From Amphimedon queenslandica (Eukaryota; Porifera; Demospongiae; Haplosclerida; Niphatidae), in NCBI RefSeq assembly GCF_000090795.2, contig NW_003546311.1, positions 263,570 to 299,356 of the forward strand: 35,787 nucleotides of DNA, given 5' to 3'. The notes below the pieces were generated by a model, which saw only the letters and a program-made list of their open reading frames with translations, was not told the DNA's origin and made no database searches. Positions 1 through 11,645 of this stretch are shown here, in pieces. The translations under genes and the position numbers were made by a program. Every line of letters starts with the position of its first letter. Within the stretch, counting starts at the first letter, position 1.

Positions 1-3000
1 AATGGTAGTGATGTTTGACGGTGTGATGGCAATATTTGGTCTTCCTAAAGAAAAGAGAGACAGCTAATAAAATAAGGCCCAGTCTATATAATAAAGACTA
101 ATCTATTACTGTGGCAGCTTACTGATAATTGTAAGATTAATATCGTGATAGACAGAACCAGCCATATTCACGACACGACAGGTATAAACTCCTTCATCTA
201 AATTTTTCATTGGATCATAAATCCAAAGATGACCAGTATGACGATCTGTTCTGTATCGTCCTAAGTAGAGAGGAGAACAAGATAAAATTATAGCCGCACA
301 TTCAAGAAACTAATTTTAATTAACTCAATAAAGTACAAAAATTAAAAAATCCCATCACAAAAGGTAAATAATCAAAATATTACACTACAGAAAAAAAATC
401 AAAATTAAGCAAGTCTATTTTAATATCATAACTATAAAGAGAGAGAGGGGAGAGAATTCATTTAATAAACTGCAACTCTTTTATTGTAAAAGTCACAAAT
501 GTAAAGTCTCCCGTCGGTTCCCATGGTCATTCCTCCGGCACCTTTAAACTGATCCCTTCCGCTCCCTTCGTCTCCAAAGCAACGGATAAACTCTCCATCA
601 GAAGTAAACGAGGACACACGATGATTAGCCACTTCAGCTACATGTACCATGTTGTACGCGTCAACGGCAATCCCATGGGGACGACCCAACTGCCCTTGCC
701 CATTCCCTGGACTGCCAATATGACACACAAACTTTCCACTTGCAGAGAACTTTTGAATCCTGTGGTTACCTGCGTCGGTGATATAAATATTACCGGCTTT
801 GTCAAATGCTATATCCCGTGGGCGTGTGAACTGTCCAGGCCCAGTTCCCTGAGTGCCAAACTTGTGCGAGAAGGTCAAATCCTGATTGAGTACCTGTACC
901 CTGTGGTTGCTGCTCTCGACAATGTAGACCTTCCCATTCTCCTCGTTTATCTTGACGCCACAAGGAGTATTAAACTCCAAATCACCAGAGCCTGGGTGAC
1001 CAATCGTTTCCACGACCTTTCCCTCAAGGGTGACCTTTTGAAGCCTGTGGTTATCAGAAACCAGTACGTGATTGTCGTGAGTGATGGCTACACCTCGTGG
1101 GTAATTGAACTTGGTCTGTCCCCCTCTGTCGGTCTCTCTTCCGCCTATTGAGCATATCTTCTGTCCTTTAGTGTTAAGTATAGAGACTGAGTTGCTGCTA
1201 CATTCCACAACAGCAATCGTGCCAGAAGGACTTATACTCACACCATAAGGAGAGTCTAACTTTTGCAGGAAAGAGACCGGGCTGATGACTTTAAGGTAAG
1301 GATTGAAAGGTATCACAATGGACTTTGTGCCAATCTTAGTCTCATTAGCAAAGACAGTTAGGTTGTGCCTCCCATTGCTATTAGGGACACAGGAGAGGCT
1401 ATAATTACCAGACTCTCCTTTGATTGTAGTTTTTATTCCTTTATTCTTCTTCTCTCCCTCTGGGACTAGGCTACATGATATTGATACATCATCAAGATGA
1501 GAGAAAGCTCCCTTGATGACCAGGGGTATGGTAACGTTACTCTCTTTCATCTCAATACTGCCGCAGGTAAACTGACCTCTACCGTAATCAGGCGTAGAGG
1601 CTTGAGGTAAGACCACTGTCACATCTCCTAGAAAACCAGCAGTAGTCTCAATATTAGAGTCTGCATTAAACTGAATATCAAACTCTTCCTTTACTTGGAA
1701 GGACTGGAGGTCGACCATTTCTAGTACAGACGACATCCTGTCCATCATTTGTTTCTTTGACACAAGGACTTGTTGAGGATTCCCAATACTGAGCAACTGG
1801 GTAACGAAATCGTGACAACTCTTCATGTGGCCCAAAGCCATGTCAACCGACTTGCTTTTCTCTATGAGTTCTTCCTCTTCTCCTTGAGTTATCTTGTCCA
1901 CTCTTTCTGTCAGTGAGGCCTCCGACTCTTGCAATATCCCAATAATATGTTCAACCATGCCTCGTATCTCTCTCTTCACTGATTCCCCTTTCTCCTTTAC
2001 TTTTTTCTTCCTTTTCTCTAGTTCAGCAAAGACATTGGTGGCCCTCCTTATCTCTTTATCAACTGGTTTGAGGCTTGCCTCAATGATTGCCTGATGCTTA
2101 GGGTATGTATCACTGATGAGGTCGTACTCGTGATCCTTATGGATCTTCACAGTGCAGTTGGAGCATATAACTTCCTCGCATTTCTCACAATAAATCTCGA
2201 GTGGCTTACCGTGCTTCTTGCAAGACTCAGCCTCAAATTTCTCGCTCTTTTTAGCCGTTATCATAGACCCCACCGACGACGTTGCCATCTCTTCTACTGA
2301 CTTGATGACATGATGGGAGAACATTGCCCATTTCTTGTGCATGTCTATACAGGCAGTGCAAAGGAACTGGTTACACTCATTACAGTGTCCTGTGGCATTC
2401 CTTTCACTGCAGTTCTCACAAAGAGTTTGCCTTTGCTTCACTTTTGATAGCTTCTGATACACATCAATGAGATTATTGATATGAAAGGCAATAGGATAGC
2501 CTCGTACCCCCTCAGTAGGGACACTAGCTGGTGTTCGACAGACTGGACAATTGAGAGCATAAACATAGCCTTTCTTTTCCTGGGGCATACGCTCAAGACA
2601 TGAAGTGCAGAAAGAGTGGAGACAAGGCAATGTCTTTGGCTCTGTAAAGACATCAAGACACACAACACAATGGACCTGATCTTTAAGCTGCTCTAGCATG
2701 TCTAGTGGCTCAGGACCAGTAGCCATTTTAGAAGCAGGTACACCCACTACCATATAAGGTCAATAATTATTCACATGGCAAAATGAATATGCATGTGACT
2801 GTTTTGATAAGACATTCTTGTGCTACAATGATTCTGATTCATTGATTTAGTTACATGTATATGTATAATAATTATGATGTATTTTAAAATGCTACAAATA
2901 AAACATTTCATTGGATTCTTACCAGGAACATCCCCTCTTCTAGTACCATCTTTATACCACACAATAGCTGGCCTAGGATCACCTGTTCCACCACATGGTA

Positions 3001-3506
3001 AGTTTATCGGGTGCCTTTGATATGCAACCAGTTCAGTTGGTAGGCCATCAATCAGTTTAGGAAACACTGCAATAAAGATACACAGTAGAATATGTTCATA
3101 GAATATTAGCTCACTGCTTACCATACACAGTCAAGTGTACTATATCACTTGCAATACTTATATTCTCATTACCAACAGATGAATTAAGAGTACAGTAATA
3201 TTCTCCAGCATCAATCTTCAATGTATTCACTATAACCAGGTGCTCATCACTGATCAAGACCCTTCCCTTTTGCTGCAGCATCTTAACTGGATAATCATCT
3301 CTCAATTTGTACCACTCAACGACTGGCTTTGGATTACCCTCTCCAATGCAGTGGAAGACAGCAGTCTCACTCACATTAACTTCTACATTTTTGGGCTTTT
3401 TAACAAATGTTGGTGGACCTGCAATATATAATGCATAAAATAATATCCACAGCTCATTATATACAACTGTGTATCTTTATTTTATTTGTCACTACCTGCT
3501 GTTAAG

Positions 3507-3547
<41 letters not shown>

Positions 3548-6500
3548 TAATATGCTATAAAGGAAGTGGTAGTCATGCTACTGCACGTACTTTCAACACT
3601 GAGTATAACGGTAGATGAGTCATTCCCAAGGCTATTAAATGCCTGACAAGTGAATGAGTTCCTTTCAGCAGGAGGAGTGAATAATGTCAATGTCATATTG
3701 CTCTCATTGAGCATGTAAGGCAATGAAGAAGAGACATTGGAGATTGGGGTGTCATTGACAAACCAGAGGATGAGAGGAGGAGGGTTACTGGATACTGGAC
3801 AATTGAGTGATACATTGGTACCAACGAGAGATACTAGTGTTGGTATACCACACATACTGGATATTTTAGGAGAACCTAAACAACAGAATGATTTGATAAA
3901 CAGAAACAACTCAATATATAGTGCAGTACAGAATGTGCTGATCTAAAGTCAAAAGTAGATTTATTTAAAACTGTTCTAAAATGGCCAAGCCTATGGTATG
4001 GCATTAAAAGAAAATACTAAATTTTTATTAAATTATAATCATATAAAGTAAGTGAGGATGCTTTAGCTATTCCATTACCTTCCACAATAATGTTATATTG
4101 TACAGTAGCTTCGCCTGTATCACTGTCTATGGAGCAATTATAAACTCCACCATCTTCCACTGATATCATGAAAATCGTTAAAGTTTCATTAAAGCCCAGA
4201 CGAGAGTTGGAAGGAAGATCCAGTCCATCCTCTCTTACCCAGTTCCTATCAGTTATACCAGTCAGGTCTGGGTGACTGCATGGTAGAACAACTAAATCTC
4301 CAACTTCTCGTTGGATGTTTCTAATGCCAGCTGGATCAATAATTCTTGTACTGTCTGTCATAAAAAGGAAGGAAAAAGAAAAGAGAGAGAGAGAGGAGAG
4401 TAAAATAGAAAAAATAGAAAAAGATAAAAGAAACAATTGCTAATAATAGTTTAGGAGAATGAACCTTTTACGGATACTCTAATGCTTCTCTCATCACCAC
4501 CCAGATCATTACTAATGTTACAGATGAACGTGTACTCGCCACGAATAGTACTTAGCTCATATATAATTGCATTCTATAATAAATAATAATTACAATCGTT
4601 ATTATAATTATATGATCCTAATCCTAAATTGTATCCTAATATATACAGTGCATGCATGCATTTTGACCTCAATTGGTATGGTTGAATTAATTGGATTTCT
4701 ATTGTCATCAAACCACACCATATCTGGTACTGGATTACCAGTAACTTCACACGTTAAGTTATACAACTCATCTGAATAGAGAGAGAGAACCAGTTCATTG
4801 CCAACGCACATCTCTTGGGGAAATGCTACAATCCTTGCAGGACCTGGCAATTAATGAATAGCAAATCAATATTATAATTATTATACAAATTAACACCATC
4901 ATGATTTATAGACTCTAAATTAACACAGACTTTCTTAAATAAATAAATAAATAATAATATTTTATAAATCTTTTTTAAAAATATTATAATACATCAAGGA
5001 TAATTAATACCTCTGACAATGAGATTCCTATTGATATTGATCATGTCCTCCAATTGACAGACATAGCTACCAGCATCATCATAAGTGATATTAACAATAA
5101 GGACACTGCCATTGGATAGTAGGACATGTCTCTCGCTGTAAGTCAACAACAAATCATCTTTAAACCATATGACCTTGACATGAAGAAGAAAGGGGAGAGA
5201 GAGGAGTAAGTCAGAGAGACAGCTCATCCAACCTGGTTTGAGTTGAGTACAAGCTCTGAAGCAGTAGTAGTGCATTCCAGTACAGTCCGGTCACCAAGGA
5301 TTTCATTGATTTCACGATTTTCATCGGACATTTCCATTACCAAATCTACAACATATAAACAAACCTTCATATGTTATAATTATGGCACAAAATATTAAAG
5401 TGCTGCTACAGAGTTTTACCAATGCAAGGCTAGGTAATAATAAATTGATAATTCAATGTTTTTTATTAGTAGCAGGGGCATATCAGCCCCATTCAAAAAT
5501 TTTCTCAGAAGATCCCTACAGAAAGAATCATGTGCAGTAAAGAGCTTACACTGCCAAGTCTCGCTTTTATACGTAGATAATTGTAAAAGGCTATCATGGG
5601 TTGGACACTAATGTGGTTAACACTCATGTACTTATATAAACTGCAAAGCACTGACCTATGACATAGACTGTTATCTTATTAGAGACTGCAATGCCGGCAT
5701 CAGAAGAGGCAATACACTGATAGTTCCCAGCGTCAGAGAGGCTTACATTGGTAATTATTAACTGATTCTCTATAATACTCAATCTACTAATACTACTGTT
5801 TAATCTAATTTTTTTTAAATAATAGCAACAATAGCATAATTATTATCGACTGATTAACAAACTTCATTTCATTTCTAGTCCATAGGACATCAGGTGCTGG
5901 TACTCCAGTGGTGGGACACCTCAAGGTGACGGCACTGCCCACAGTCCATAGGGTACTGCCATTAATAAGGATCAAATTAACAGTAGGAGGATCTGTGGAG
6001 TAACAAAGGGGAGAATAATAATCCTACCTGCTCCAGTCTCCTCCAGGGGTTTCCCAGAGGAATTTATATAGTGCTCAAAAACCCTGTATTATAGTACAAG
6101 GTCTTTGATCAAATTTGGCCCAAAATGACTAAAAAAGAATTTTTCATTTTTATAAATTTTTCTGATGCATATACATGTTTTTGTGTTGTGTAGAAAGTTT
6201 GCACTGATTCCAATCAAATTTGAATTTTTTTAATGAATATTTAAAGTTGCTCCGAAGAGACTTTGGTCAAATTTTTGGCAAAAACGACCGAAAAAAAATC
6301 TTCCATTTTTATAACTTTTTCTAATACATATAGTTGCGTAGAAAGTTTGAGCTGGTTTTATCAAATTTGGATTTTTTAGAAATTTTTAAAATGCTGTGCT
6401 GTATATTATAGTGCTTTCAGCTCACTTAGCATGCTCTTTCGCTCCTCATTTAGCATGCTTTATACAAAACCCTAGTCTCCTCTTTCTCTCTCTATTTCTC

Positions 6501-7888
6501 CTTGTATGAAGTATACATAAGCGTGTTTGTACTCACCACAAATATCTGGCAATAAAAACTTAGTTAGCCTCTGCCCCCTGAGAGATGGAGGTCTAGCACA
6601 AAATGGACTAGTGAATCTATTATTCGTTATCCACTGGAGCAACCAGCTAGCAGCGCAGTCGCACGCAATATTGTTATTTGATAAATGACTAAAAAATAAT
6701 AGTAACAATAATTAATAGTAAATACCATATTTAATGCATTTATGCTGTATCTCCCCACACAAACTAATGTCATTGTCAGTCTCTACTTACATTGTACTTA
6801 ATGAAGGAAGATTGCACACTGAACTTTCTGGAATAGTAGAAAGAAGATTAGAATCAAGATTCCTTAGAGGTAAAATCAAACATTTACATAATATAATAAT
6901 AGTTTCTCTTTATATTTCTTACAAATATGTAAGGCTAGGGAGATTGCAGAATGCTTCGTGGCCTAATACAATAAGTTCATTGCTACGAATTGACCTAACA
7001 GAGAATTAATTGATAAAATTAATGCAATCCAGTCAATCATTAACTCACAAACGACTCAGTCTAGAAAGACCTTTAAAAGCTTCATTTGGTAAACTAATCA
7101 GCCGATTAAAACTCAAATCACTAGATGAAATAAATATTGGAAATATATCCAGATGATATCAATGGTATGTACTTACATATTCACAATGTTATGTAATGGA
7201 TGGAAAGTAATGCTTTTAAATGATTCCATGTCATTACCATAAAGATTACTGTTGGTGTGTGAGTGTCAGGAGAAGCTACAATGAGAAAGACAACTTAGGA
7301 ATTTTAAAACTCACAGTATCCTAAGAGATGAAAGACCATGAAAAGTGTAATTCTCCAGCACATGAAGACAATTTTTGTACAAATATCTTTATCAATAAGA
7401 TTGATAATTATAATAAAACTATATACTCACAGCTCTTCAAGTCGTGCGAGCCTTCCAAATGCTCCTTGCTCAATGGAAGTAATAAAATTATTATCTAGTC
7501 GTCTAATACAAAATAAAAATGTAATTTGTAATTATTTAAAAAAATCAAAAATCTAATATTGTACTTACAAAGTTTTGAGATTTGTTAAATTTCGCAGCTC
7601 AGTTGTTATTTTTTGTATATAATTCCCACTGAGAATCCTAGAAATAGATGCATAAATTCATTCACATCTTTTTTCTAGGGCTCACAGTTCAGTAGTATTA
7701 CTACCGAGTCCAGTTGGTATCTTGGTCAACGATTGATGATTGCAGTTCACCACGTACCCTGGCGTGCCTCCTCCCTCGGTGCTCGAAGGATAACAGTTAC
7801 ATCTAAGAGGACATGCCCTAGAGACTGCCAATGGAAGGAAAGGAACAGCAGAGATACAGAGGAGGACTAAAAAAGAGTATCCATCCAT
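1..7888 (-). CDS. LRR-Ig extracellular protein, 3' part beyond window
   Basis: The start at 7888 gives a hydrophobic signal peptide, then an LRRNT with CxxxCxC spacing. Coding exons: 7888-7686, 7637-7569, 7502-7431, 7386-7315, 7248-7177, 7120-7049, 6994-6923, 6862-6791, 6688-6537, 5992-5863, 5804-5656, 5345-5233, 5173-5011, 4843-4668, 4573-4465, 4354-4079, 3875-3591, 3418-3122, 3066-2923, 260-123 and 44-1 (partial). Seven leucine-rich repeats lie on single 69/72-nt exons bounded by phase-2 introns, followed by an LRRCT (CDCAASW). Seven complete I-set-like Ig domains follow, separated by phase-1 introns, with the start of an eighth at the edge. Several show the paired cysteines and DxGxYxC. 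Roughly 956 codons are visible. The architecture fits adhesion or receptor LRR-Ig proteins and also the N-terminal half of peroxidasin. The C-terminus that would decide (TM, kinase, TIR or peroxidase) is outside the window. Confidence 0.88.
462..2753 (-). CDS. TRIM-NHL protein, intronless, nested in LRR-Ig intron
   Basis: A single uninterrupted 763-aa ORF with the full TRIM-NHL order. The RING is C3HC4 with Cys29, Cys32, Cys44, His46, Cys49, Cys52, Cys69 and Cys72. Two B-boxes lie near residues 110-150 and 178-215, a coiled coil near 220-330, a filamin-type Ig domain near 380-490, and about six NHL beta-propeller blades from ~495 to the end. The family (TRIM2/3/32/71, Brat, NHL-1) comprises E3 ubiquitin ligases whose propeller binds protein or RNA targets. 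An in-frame TGA three codons upstream closes the frame, so it is not simply an extension of the host gene. Met10 is an alternative start. The whole gene lies in the host intron 2922-261, on the same strand as the host. Lack of introns in an intron-rich neighbourhood suggests retroposition, though no poly(A) tract is evident. Orthology to a specific TRIM is not claimed. Confidence 0.95.
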   Translation of the reverse strand: MVVGVPASKMATGPEPLDMLEQLKDQVHCVVCLDVFTEPKTLPCLHSFCTSCLERMPQEKKGYVYALNCPVCRTPASVPTEGVRGYPIAFHINNLIDVYQKLSKVKQRQTLCENCSERNATGHCNECNQFLCTACIDMHKKWAMFSHHVIKSVEEMATSSVGSMITAKKSEKFEAESCKKHGKPLEIYCEKCEEVICSNCTVKIHKDHEYDLISDTYPKHQAIIEASLKPVDKEIRRATNVFAELEKRKKKVKEKGESVKREIRGMVEHIIGILQESEASLTERVDKITQGEEEELIEKSKSVDMALGHMKSCHDFVTQLLSIGNPQQVLVSKKQMMDRMSSVLEMVDLQSFQVKEEFDIQFNADSNIETTAGFLGDVTVVLPQASTPDYGRGQFTCGSIEMKESNVTIPLVIKGAFSHLDDVSISCSLVPEGEKKNKGIKTTIKGESGNYSLSCVPNSNGRHNLTVFANETKIGTKSIVIPFNPYLKVISPVSFLQKLDSPYGVSISPSGTIAVVECSSNSVSILNTKGQKICSIGGRETDRGGQTKFNYPRGVAITHDNHVLVSDNHRLQKVTLEGKVVETIGHPGSGDLEFNTPCGVKINEENGKVYIVESSNHRVQVLNQDLTFSHKFGTQGTGPGQFTRPRDIAFDKAGNIYITDAGNHRIQKFSASGKFVCHIGSPGNGQGQLGRPHGIAVDAYNMVHVAEVANHRVSSFTSDGEFIRCFGDEGSGRDQFKGAGGMTMGTDGRLYICDFYNKRVAVY
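3508..3551. repeat. (TAA)n microsatellite
   Basis: About 14 copies of a trinucleotide repeat lie in the LRR-Ig intron just 3' of the fifth Ig exon. No coding role is seen. Confidence 0.9.
6070..6420 (+). repeat. ~180-bp intronic repeat family, locus 1 (two diverged copies)
   Basis: Two degenerate copies carry the blocks shared with 13.5, 16.2 and 28.3 kb: a 'GCCAAAGT..CTGTACTATAGTAC' palindromic segment, 'TTTTGGCAAAAATGAC', 'CCATTTTTATAA', 'TGATGCATATACATGT', 'GTAGAAAGTTTG' and 'GATTCCAATCAAA'. It sits in the intron between the LRRCT exon and the first Ig exon of the LRR-Ig gene. No coding potential is seen. Confidence 0.75.
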
Positions 7889-8202
7889 TGCGCGATGAGG
7901 TTTTCATCAAAATTATTGCGCGGCGCGCGCAGGTAATTTAGTCTAGATAGATCTAATGAATATCTTAATGAACCACGCCCAGTAATTTTGAGTCACTCCT
8001 TTTCTTCAGCCACACCCTCTTACCTTCCTCAAGTTTCTTGACTTCTCCTCGAGTTTGAGTAGTTTCTCTTCTTCCTCAGCGACTGAAGTAAGTAAGTTTA
8101 TCATTATACAAGTCATTTTTCATTCACTTTATCCCAATATGTGGATAGCCGTACTTTCTCTTTCCCCCGTCTCCCTGTGAGTTATCCTATAATACGCACA
8201 AA
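7889..8202. promoter_or_regulatory. Bidirectional promoter region, LRR-Ig / SPRYD3
   Basis: Only 314 bp separate the divergent start codons of the LRR-Ig gene (minus) and the SPRYD3 gene (plus). A short GC-rich patch (GCGCGGCGCGCGC) at about 7918-7930 stands out from the AT-rich surroundings. Any transcription start sites and 5' UTRs must share this interval. A promoter role is inferred from geometry; no defined core element was recognised. Confidence 0.5.
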
Positions 8203-10188
8203 ATGGAGGAGCCCCCAGCTACTAAACTTCACACCAAAGGCCGTCTAATCGTCGGTACGAACGGAACAGCAGAGGATGATGTCGTCAAATTCAGTGGAAG
8301 GGGCTCTGTCTCCCTAGCAAAGCTGGTTGAGCCTATTAATCCGATGCTCAATTATTTTGAAATAGAGATATTGAACAGAGGGTCCGAGTGTGCCATTGGC
8401 ATTGGGGTTGGTGCTATCAACTATCCACAGGTTTGTTATTGATAAGGAGTGGGTGAGTATCATGCTGGTCAGTGTTTTTATTTTAATGCTAAACGATTAC
8501 AGTATTTATAGTGTGGCATGTGGCTGTTGTATATAATTGTTTATGGAAAGTATTTTTGCATTTTACAACGACCCCATACTCATCTCACCCACAGCATTAA
8601 TTTTGTCACTTTATTTTAAATAATGCATCGTCTAAACTTTGTGTTTCCTAGCATAAGCTACTACACTGTATAATGTGTGTATATACAGTATTTTAGAGAT
8701 TGGTACTATCACTACTATGATATCCTTTCATTGTATGTATAGGGTCGTCAGCCTGGTTGGAACAAGGGGGGGATCGGCTATCATGCTGACGATGGTCATC
8801 TCTACCACGAGAGAGGCTATGGGTCGAATTTCGGACCAACCTGCACAACAGGTTTGTGTTAGGAGTCTAACAATAATGCCACATTACCAGATTTATGTCA
8901 CTGTCAGGATATTTTACTAACTCTAATATCACAATAGTGAACATAATTATCAGCCTGGTCATGCTGGTAGTGGATGAATTTACAGCTGTCAAGTGTCATT
9001 TATTATAATGTGCATGCTCCATGTGCAATATCATAATAGTTAAAAATAACAGTATCATAATCTTAATACCTGTATATAGATGTAGGCCCAGGCCTAATTA
9101 TTTCTATTTAAGTTTTATCATTAATGATTAGGTGATGTGATGGGGTGTGGGGTTGACTTTGATACTGATGTCGGAGTCAATTACGTTAAAGTATTTTTCA
9201 CTAAAAATGGCCGCCAGGTCGGACAGTCGCAGAAAATGAAGAGACCAATCCATGGACTTTATCCTCTATTTGGTGAGAGAGAGAGAGGGAGGGAGGAAGA
9301 GAGAGAGAGAGAGAGAAAGATTAGTATGATATTGTTTACATTTTATCACTGACAGGTTTGCACAGTGAGGGAGAGAAGGTGAAGTACAGGGGCCACTGGC
9401 TGCGTAGTCCTGACAACCTCCAGATACCAATGGAACTAGACTCCTCGCCCTCGACATACTGGCTACGATCAAACGGTGTCAAATTCGTCGACGACGGTCT
9501 TTCGCTAGAATATGCAGGCGAAGGCGGAAACGTACAAGACGTTGGTAGCGCACAAGCAAATTTCCAAATATCTCCCACTAATCATTACTTTGAATTGGAG
9601 ATCGTTGACGCAGGGTCTATCGGAGCAGTGGCAATAGGGCTAGCTAAAACAACATACCCACTTAACAGGCACCCTGGCTGGAACCCTGGTGCCGTGGGGT
9701 ACCATGCTGACGACGGGAAGCTCTTCAAGGAGAAGGGAATGGGGAGTGTGTTCGGCCCATCGTGCACCACTGGAGACACAATGGGTTGCGGGGTACGGTT
9801 TACTCCCTCTTCTGACTACGAGGAGTACATGGAAGAAAATGATAGCAGCTCTGAGACGAGTCTACCCGAAGAGGTCCAATATGCCGATCAATACTTGTCG
9901 GATAATTCGGACGACGACTATGATGACTATTTCGGTTTTGGCGGGCTTGGAGGCGGGTTAGGTGGGCGAGGTTTTGGGTTGAGGATGCCAATGCAAGTTC
10001 CCTCGGAGTCAAAAGAAAAGAAAAAGGATAAAGACAAAGAGAGAACTATCACCGTCTATTTCACAAAGAATGGAGAGGAGGTTGGAGAGACCGAGTGTGT
10101 GGTCCCTTCTGGCGGGTTCTATCCCATCGTTGCAATGCTTAGCAGAGGAGAAAAAATTAAAGTTAATTTGAGTCCTATTACTGGATGA
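8203..10188 (+). CDS. SPRYD3: SPRY domain-containing protein 3 ortholog
   Basis: Four coding exons (8203-8430, 8743-8851, 9132-9272, 9356-10188) join into 436 aa, close to the ~440 aa of vertebrate SPRYD3. Two SPRY repeats are visible. Each carries the family signatures PGW...YHADDG, FGP.C, GD.MGCG and FFTKNG (YFTKNG in the second). The end, VVPSGGFYP...LSRGEK, matches the SPRYD3 C-terminus as I know it. Within the second SPRY a long acidic/serine insert (DNSDDDYDDYFGFGG), a glycine-rich run and a KEKKKDKDKE stretch separate GCG from the YFTKNG strand; vertebrate SPRYD3 has a glutamate-rich insert at a comparable place. Molecular function is poorly known in any animal; SPRY domains are protein-interaction modules. 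The last two thirds is one large exon. It is convergent with the MRH gene on the other strand, 257 bp away. Confidence 0.93.
9271..9320. repeat. (GA)n purine run at SPRYD3 intron 3 donor
   Basis: The 83-nt intron 3 of SPRYD3 begins GTGAGAGAGAGAG and is GA-rich for most of its first half, so the splice donor is embedded in the simple repeat. Confidence 0.8.
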
Positions 10189-10445
10189 AGCGTATGGTGT
10201 TTTGTGTGAGTGGTAGAGAGATTTTTTTAGAGATTTTTGTAGAGATCCTGCCACCAGTAATAATAGAAAAACAAACCCTGGGAAAGGGTTTTATTATTAT
10301 TATTTATCTGGACTATTTGCATCCTTTTTATATTGTTGGATTTTTTAATTGATAGAAAAAGACTTATAAACAAAATTAATGTGCTACTCAAATAGATAGT
10401 GCAAAAAAAACAAAAAAAGAGTAGCAAAATGATAAATAGTTTCCC
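10189..10445. other. Convergent 3' intergenic spacer
   Basis: The SPRYD3 stop (plus) and the MRH-gene stop (minus) face each other across 257 bp. A minus-strand AATAAA (plus TTTATT, about 10289-10294) could serve the MRH gene. No clear plus-strand AATAAA was seen near SPRYD3. Overlapping 3' UTRs are likely. Confidence 0.45.
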
Positions 10446-11616
10446 TCAGCAAGCATACTTTGTTGACACGTGGAAGTGTGCTTGATTGGAATCCTTCAAG
10501 TGCTCAAAATAAGGACCGTCCAGCTCAGACTGACTACAAACAAAATAAATCCTAGCCTCATAACGAGTGATGTGATCAATCATATCGCCGTCATACAAAT
10601 CCATGTAAACACCTGTGAAATGCAACAATAACTTAAGATAGAAGAGTTAAATGTACATGTATATATAGAGCTGCATGCATTTCAAGCAGAAATTCAATAT
10701 ATATAAATAAATTCTAAGTAGATGAATAACTGGTTAAATTCTCACCATCTTGAAATGGATTGGGCTCAAACCTTGCAACGTTAAGGCTGCCTAGATTGAC
10801 ACATTTTTCTGTATCTGATCTCATCTGCAGTAATAGACAAAATATACATAATAATAATAATAATGGAGTATCTATGTTTTGCACTGCTTAATAATCTATA
10901 ACATTGCTAACCATAAAAATAGGACCAGATCCACTGCAACCACTCATTGGGGAGCTCACATTCTGACATATACCCAACTGGATTGTGACATTCACAGTAT
11001 CAGAGAAACTGATATTAGTCAGTACGTTGTTGGATGTGTCGTATACACTCTGTTTCCAGCTATACCTACATATTGGATGATAGTATACTATAGTGATTCA
11101 ATGATGCATGATTTATATGTAATTACATTAGTTTGAGACTTTTGAGTACATCAAATAAATCATTAACATATATGCATCAGAATGCATCATAGACCAAGCT
11201 GATTATGCTGATGCATACATCATTTGTACTAATAGTTATGATGAGCTTGAGTTATTTCATTGCTTCCTTTATACTAACAAAAGACAAAAAAGCCACAGCC
11301 AATGATGTCATGTGTCTGGTGATTTGACACTGAGACAAGCTTGTTTAGTCTAGAAGCGATTATAGCTGAATAAGCGCTTATATGACACTACCGAGAATAA
11401 TAATCATATCTACTAGTCTATTGTGCTGATAGCGGCTAGCTAATCATGCTCGAGGTGCAACATTATAATTATTTATGCTTACTCTTTTTTCAATGGAGAT
11501 AAATCAAAATTTTTGCCACCTATAGATACTTTGCAATCATTCACATCTCCTCGAACCGAGAGAGCAACTGCTAACAACAGAAAAAGGACTACAATGAAAG
11601 AAATGTGGTTCGACAT
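10446..11616 (-). CDS. Small secreted MRH-domain (M6P receptor homology) protein
   Basis: Four coding exons (11616-11483, 11065-10912, 10824-10746, 10612-10446) give 177 aa. The N-terminal ~22 residues are a clear signal peptide (hydrophobic run ending near VRGDV). The mature protein is one MRH/CI-MPR-repeat-like domain. It opens with CKVSIGGKNFDLSPL, typical of M6PR/OS-9/GNPTG-type domains, has an internal GICQNV cysteine segment and a paired-cysteine C-terminal half (YEARIYFVC), and ends with a terminal Cys (STKYAC). No membrane segment follows, so it is predicted to be soluble in the secretory, lysosomal or extracellular space. MRH domains bind phosphomannose or N-glycans, or act as subunits (GNPTG, glucosidase II beta). 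The CQ and R-containing segments are compatible with sugar binding, but the four canonical ligand residues cannot be assigned without alignment. The CACGTG upstream is listed separately. Confidence 0.8.
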
Positions 11617-11645
11617 TTTGTACAAGCTAACTGCTGTGGTGCAAA

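Noticed and set aside
621..1151. 176-codon plus-strand ORF
   Set aside because: It is the antisense shadow of the NHL repeats of the TRIM-NHL gene; no domain, and the opposite frame is strongly coding.
462..2753. TRIM-NHL ORF as an alternative terminal exon of the LRR-Ig gene
   Set aside because: An in-frame TGA lies three codons upstream of the start and the ORF is a complete RING-to-NHL protein; the two flanking Ig half-exons join perfectly without it.
1..7888. Naming the LRR-Ig gene peroxidasin
   Set aside because: LRR plus Ig order fits, but no peroxidase domain is in the window and at least eight Ig domains exceed the usual four.
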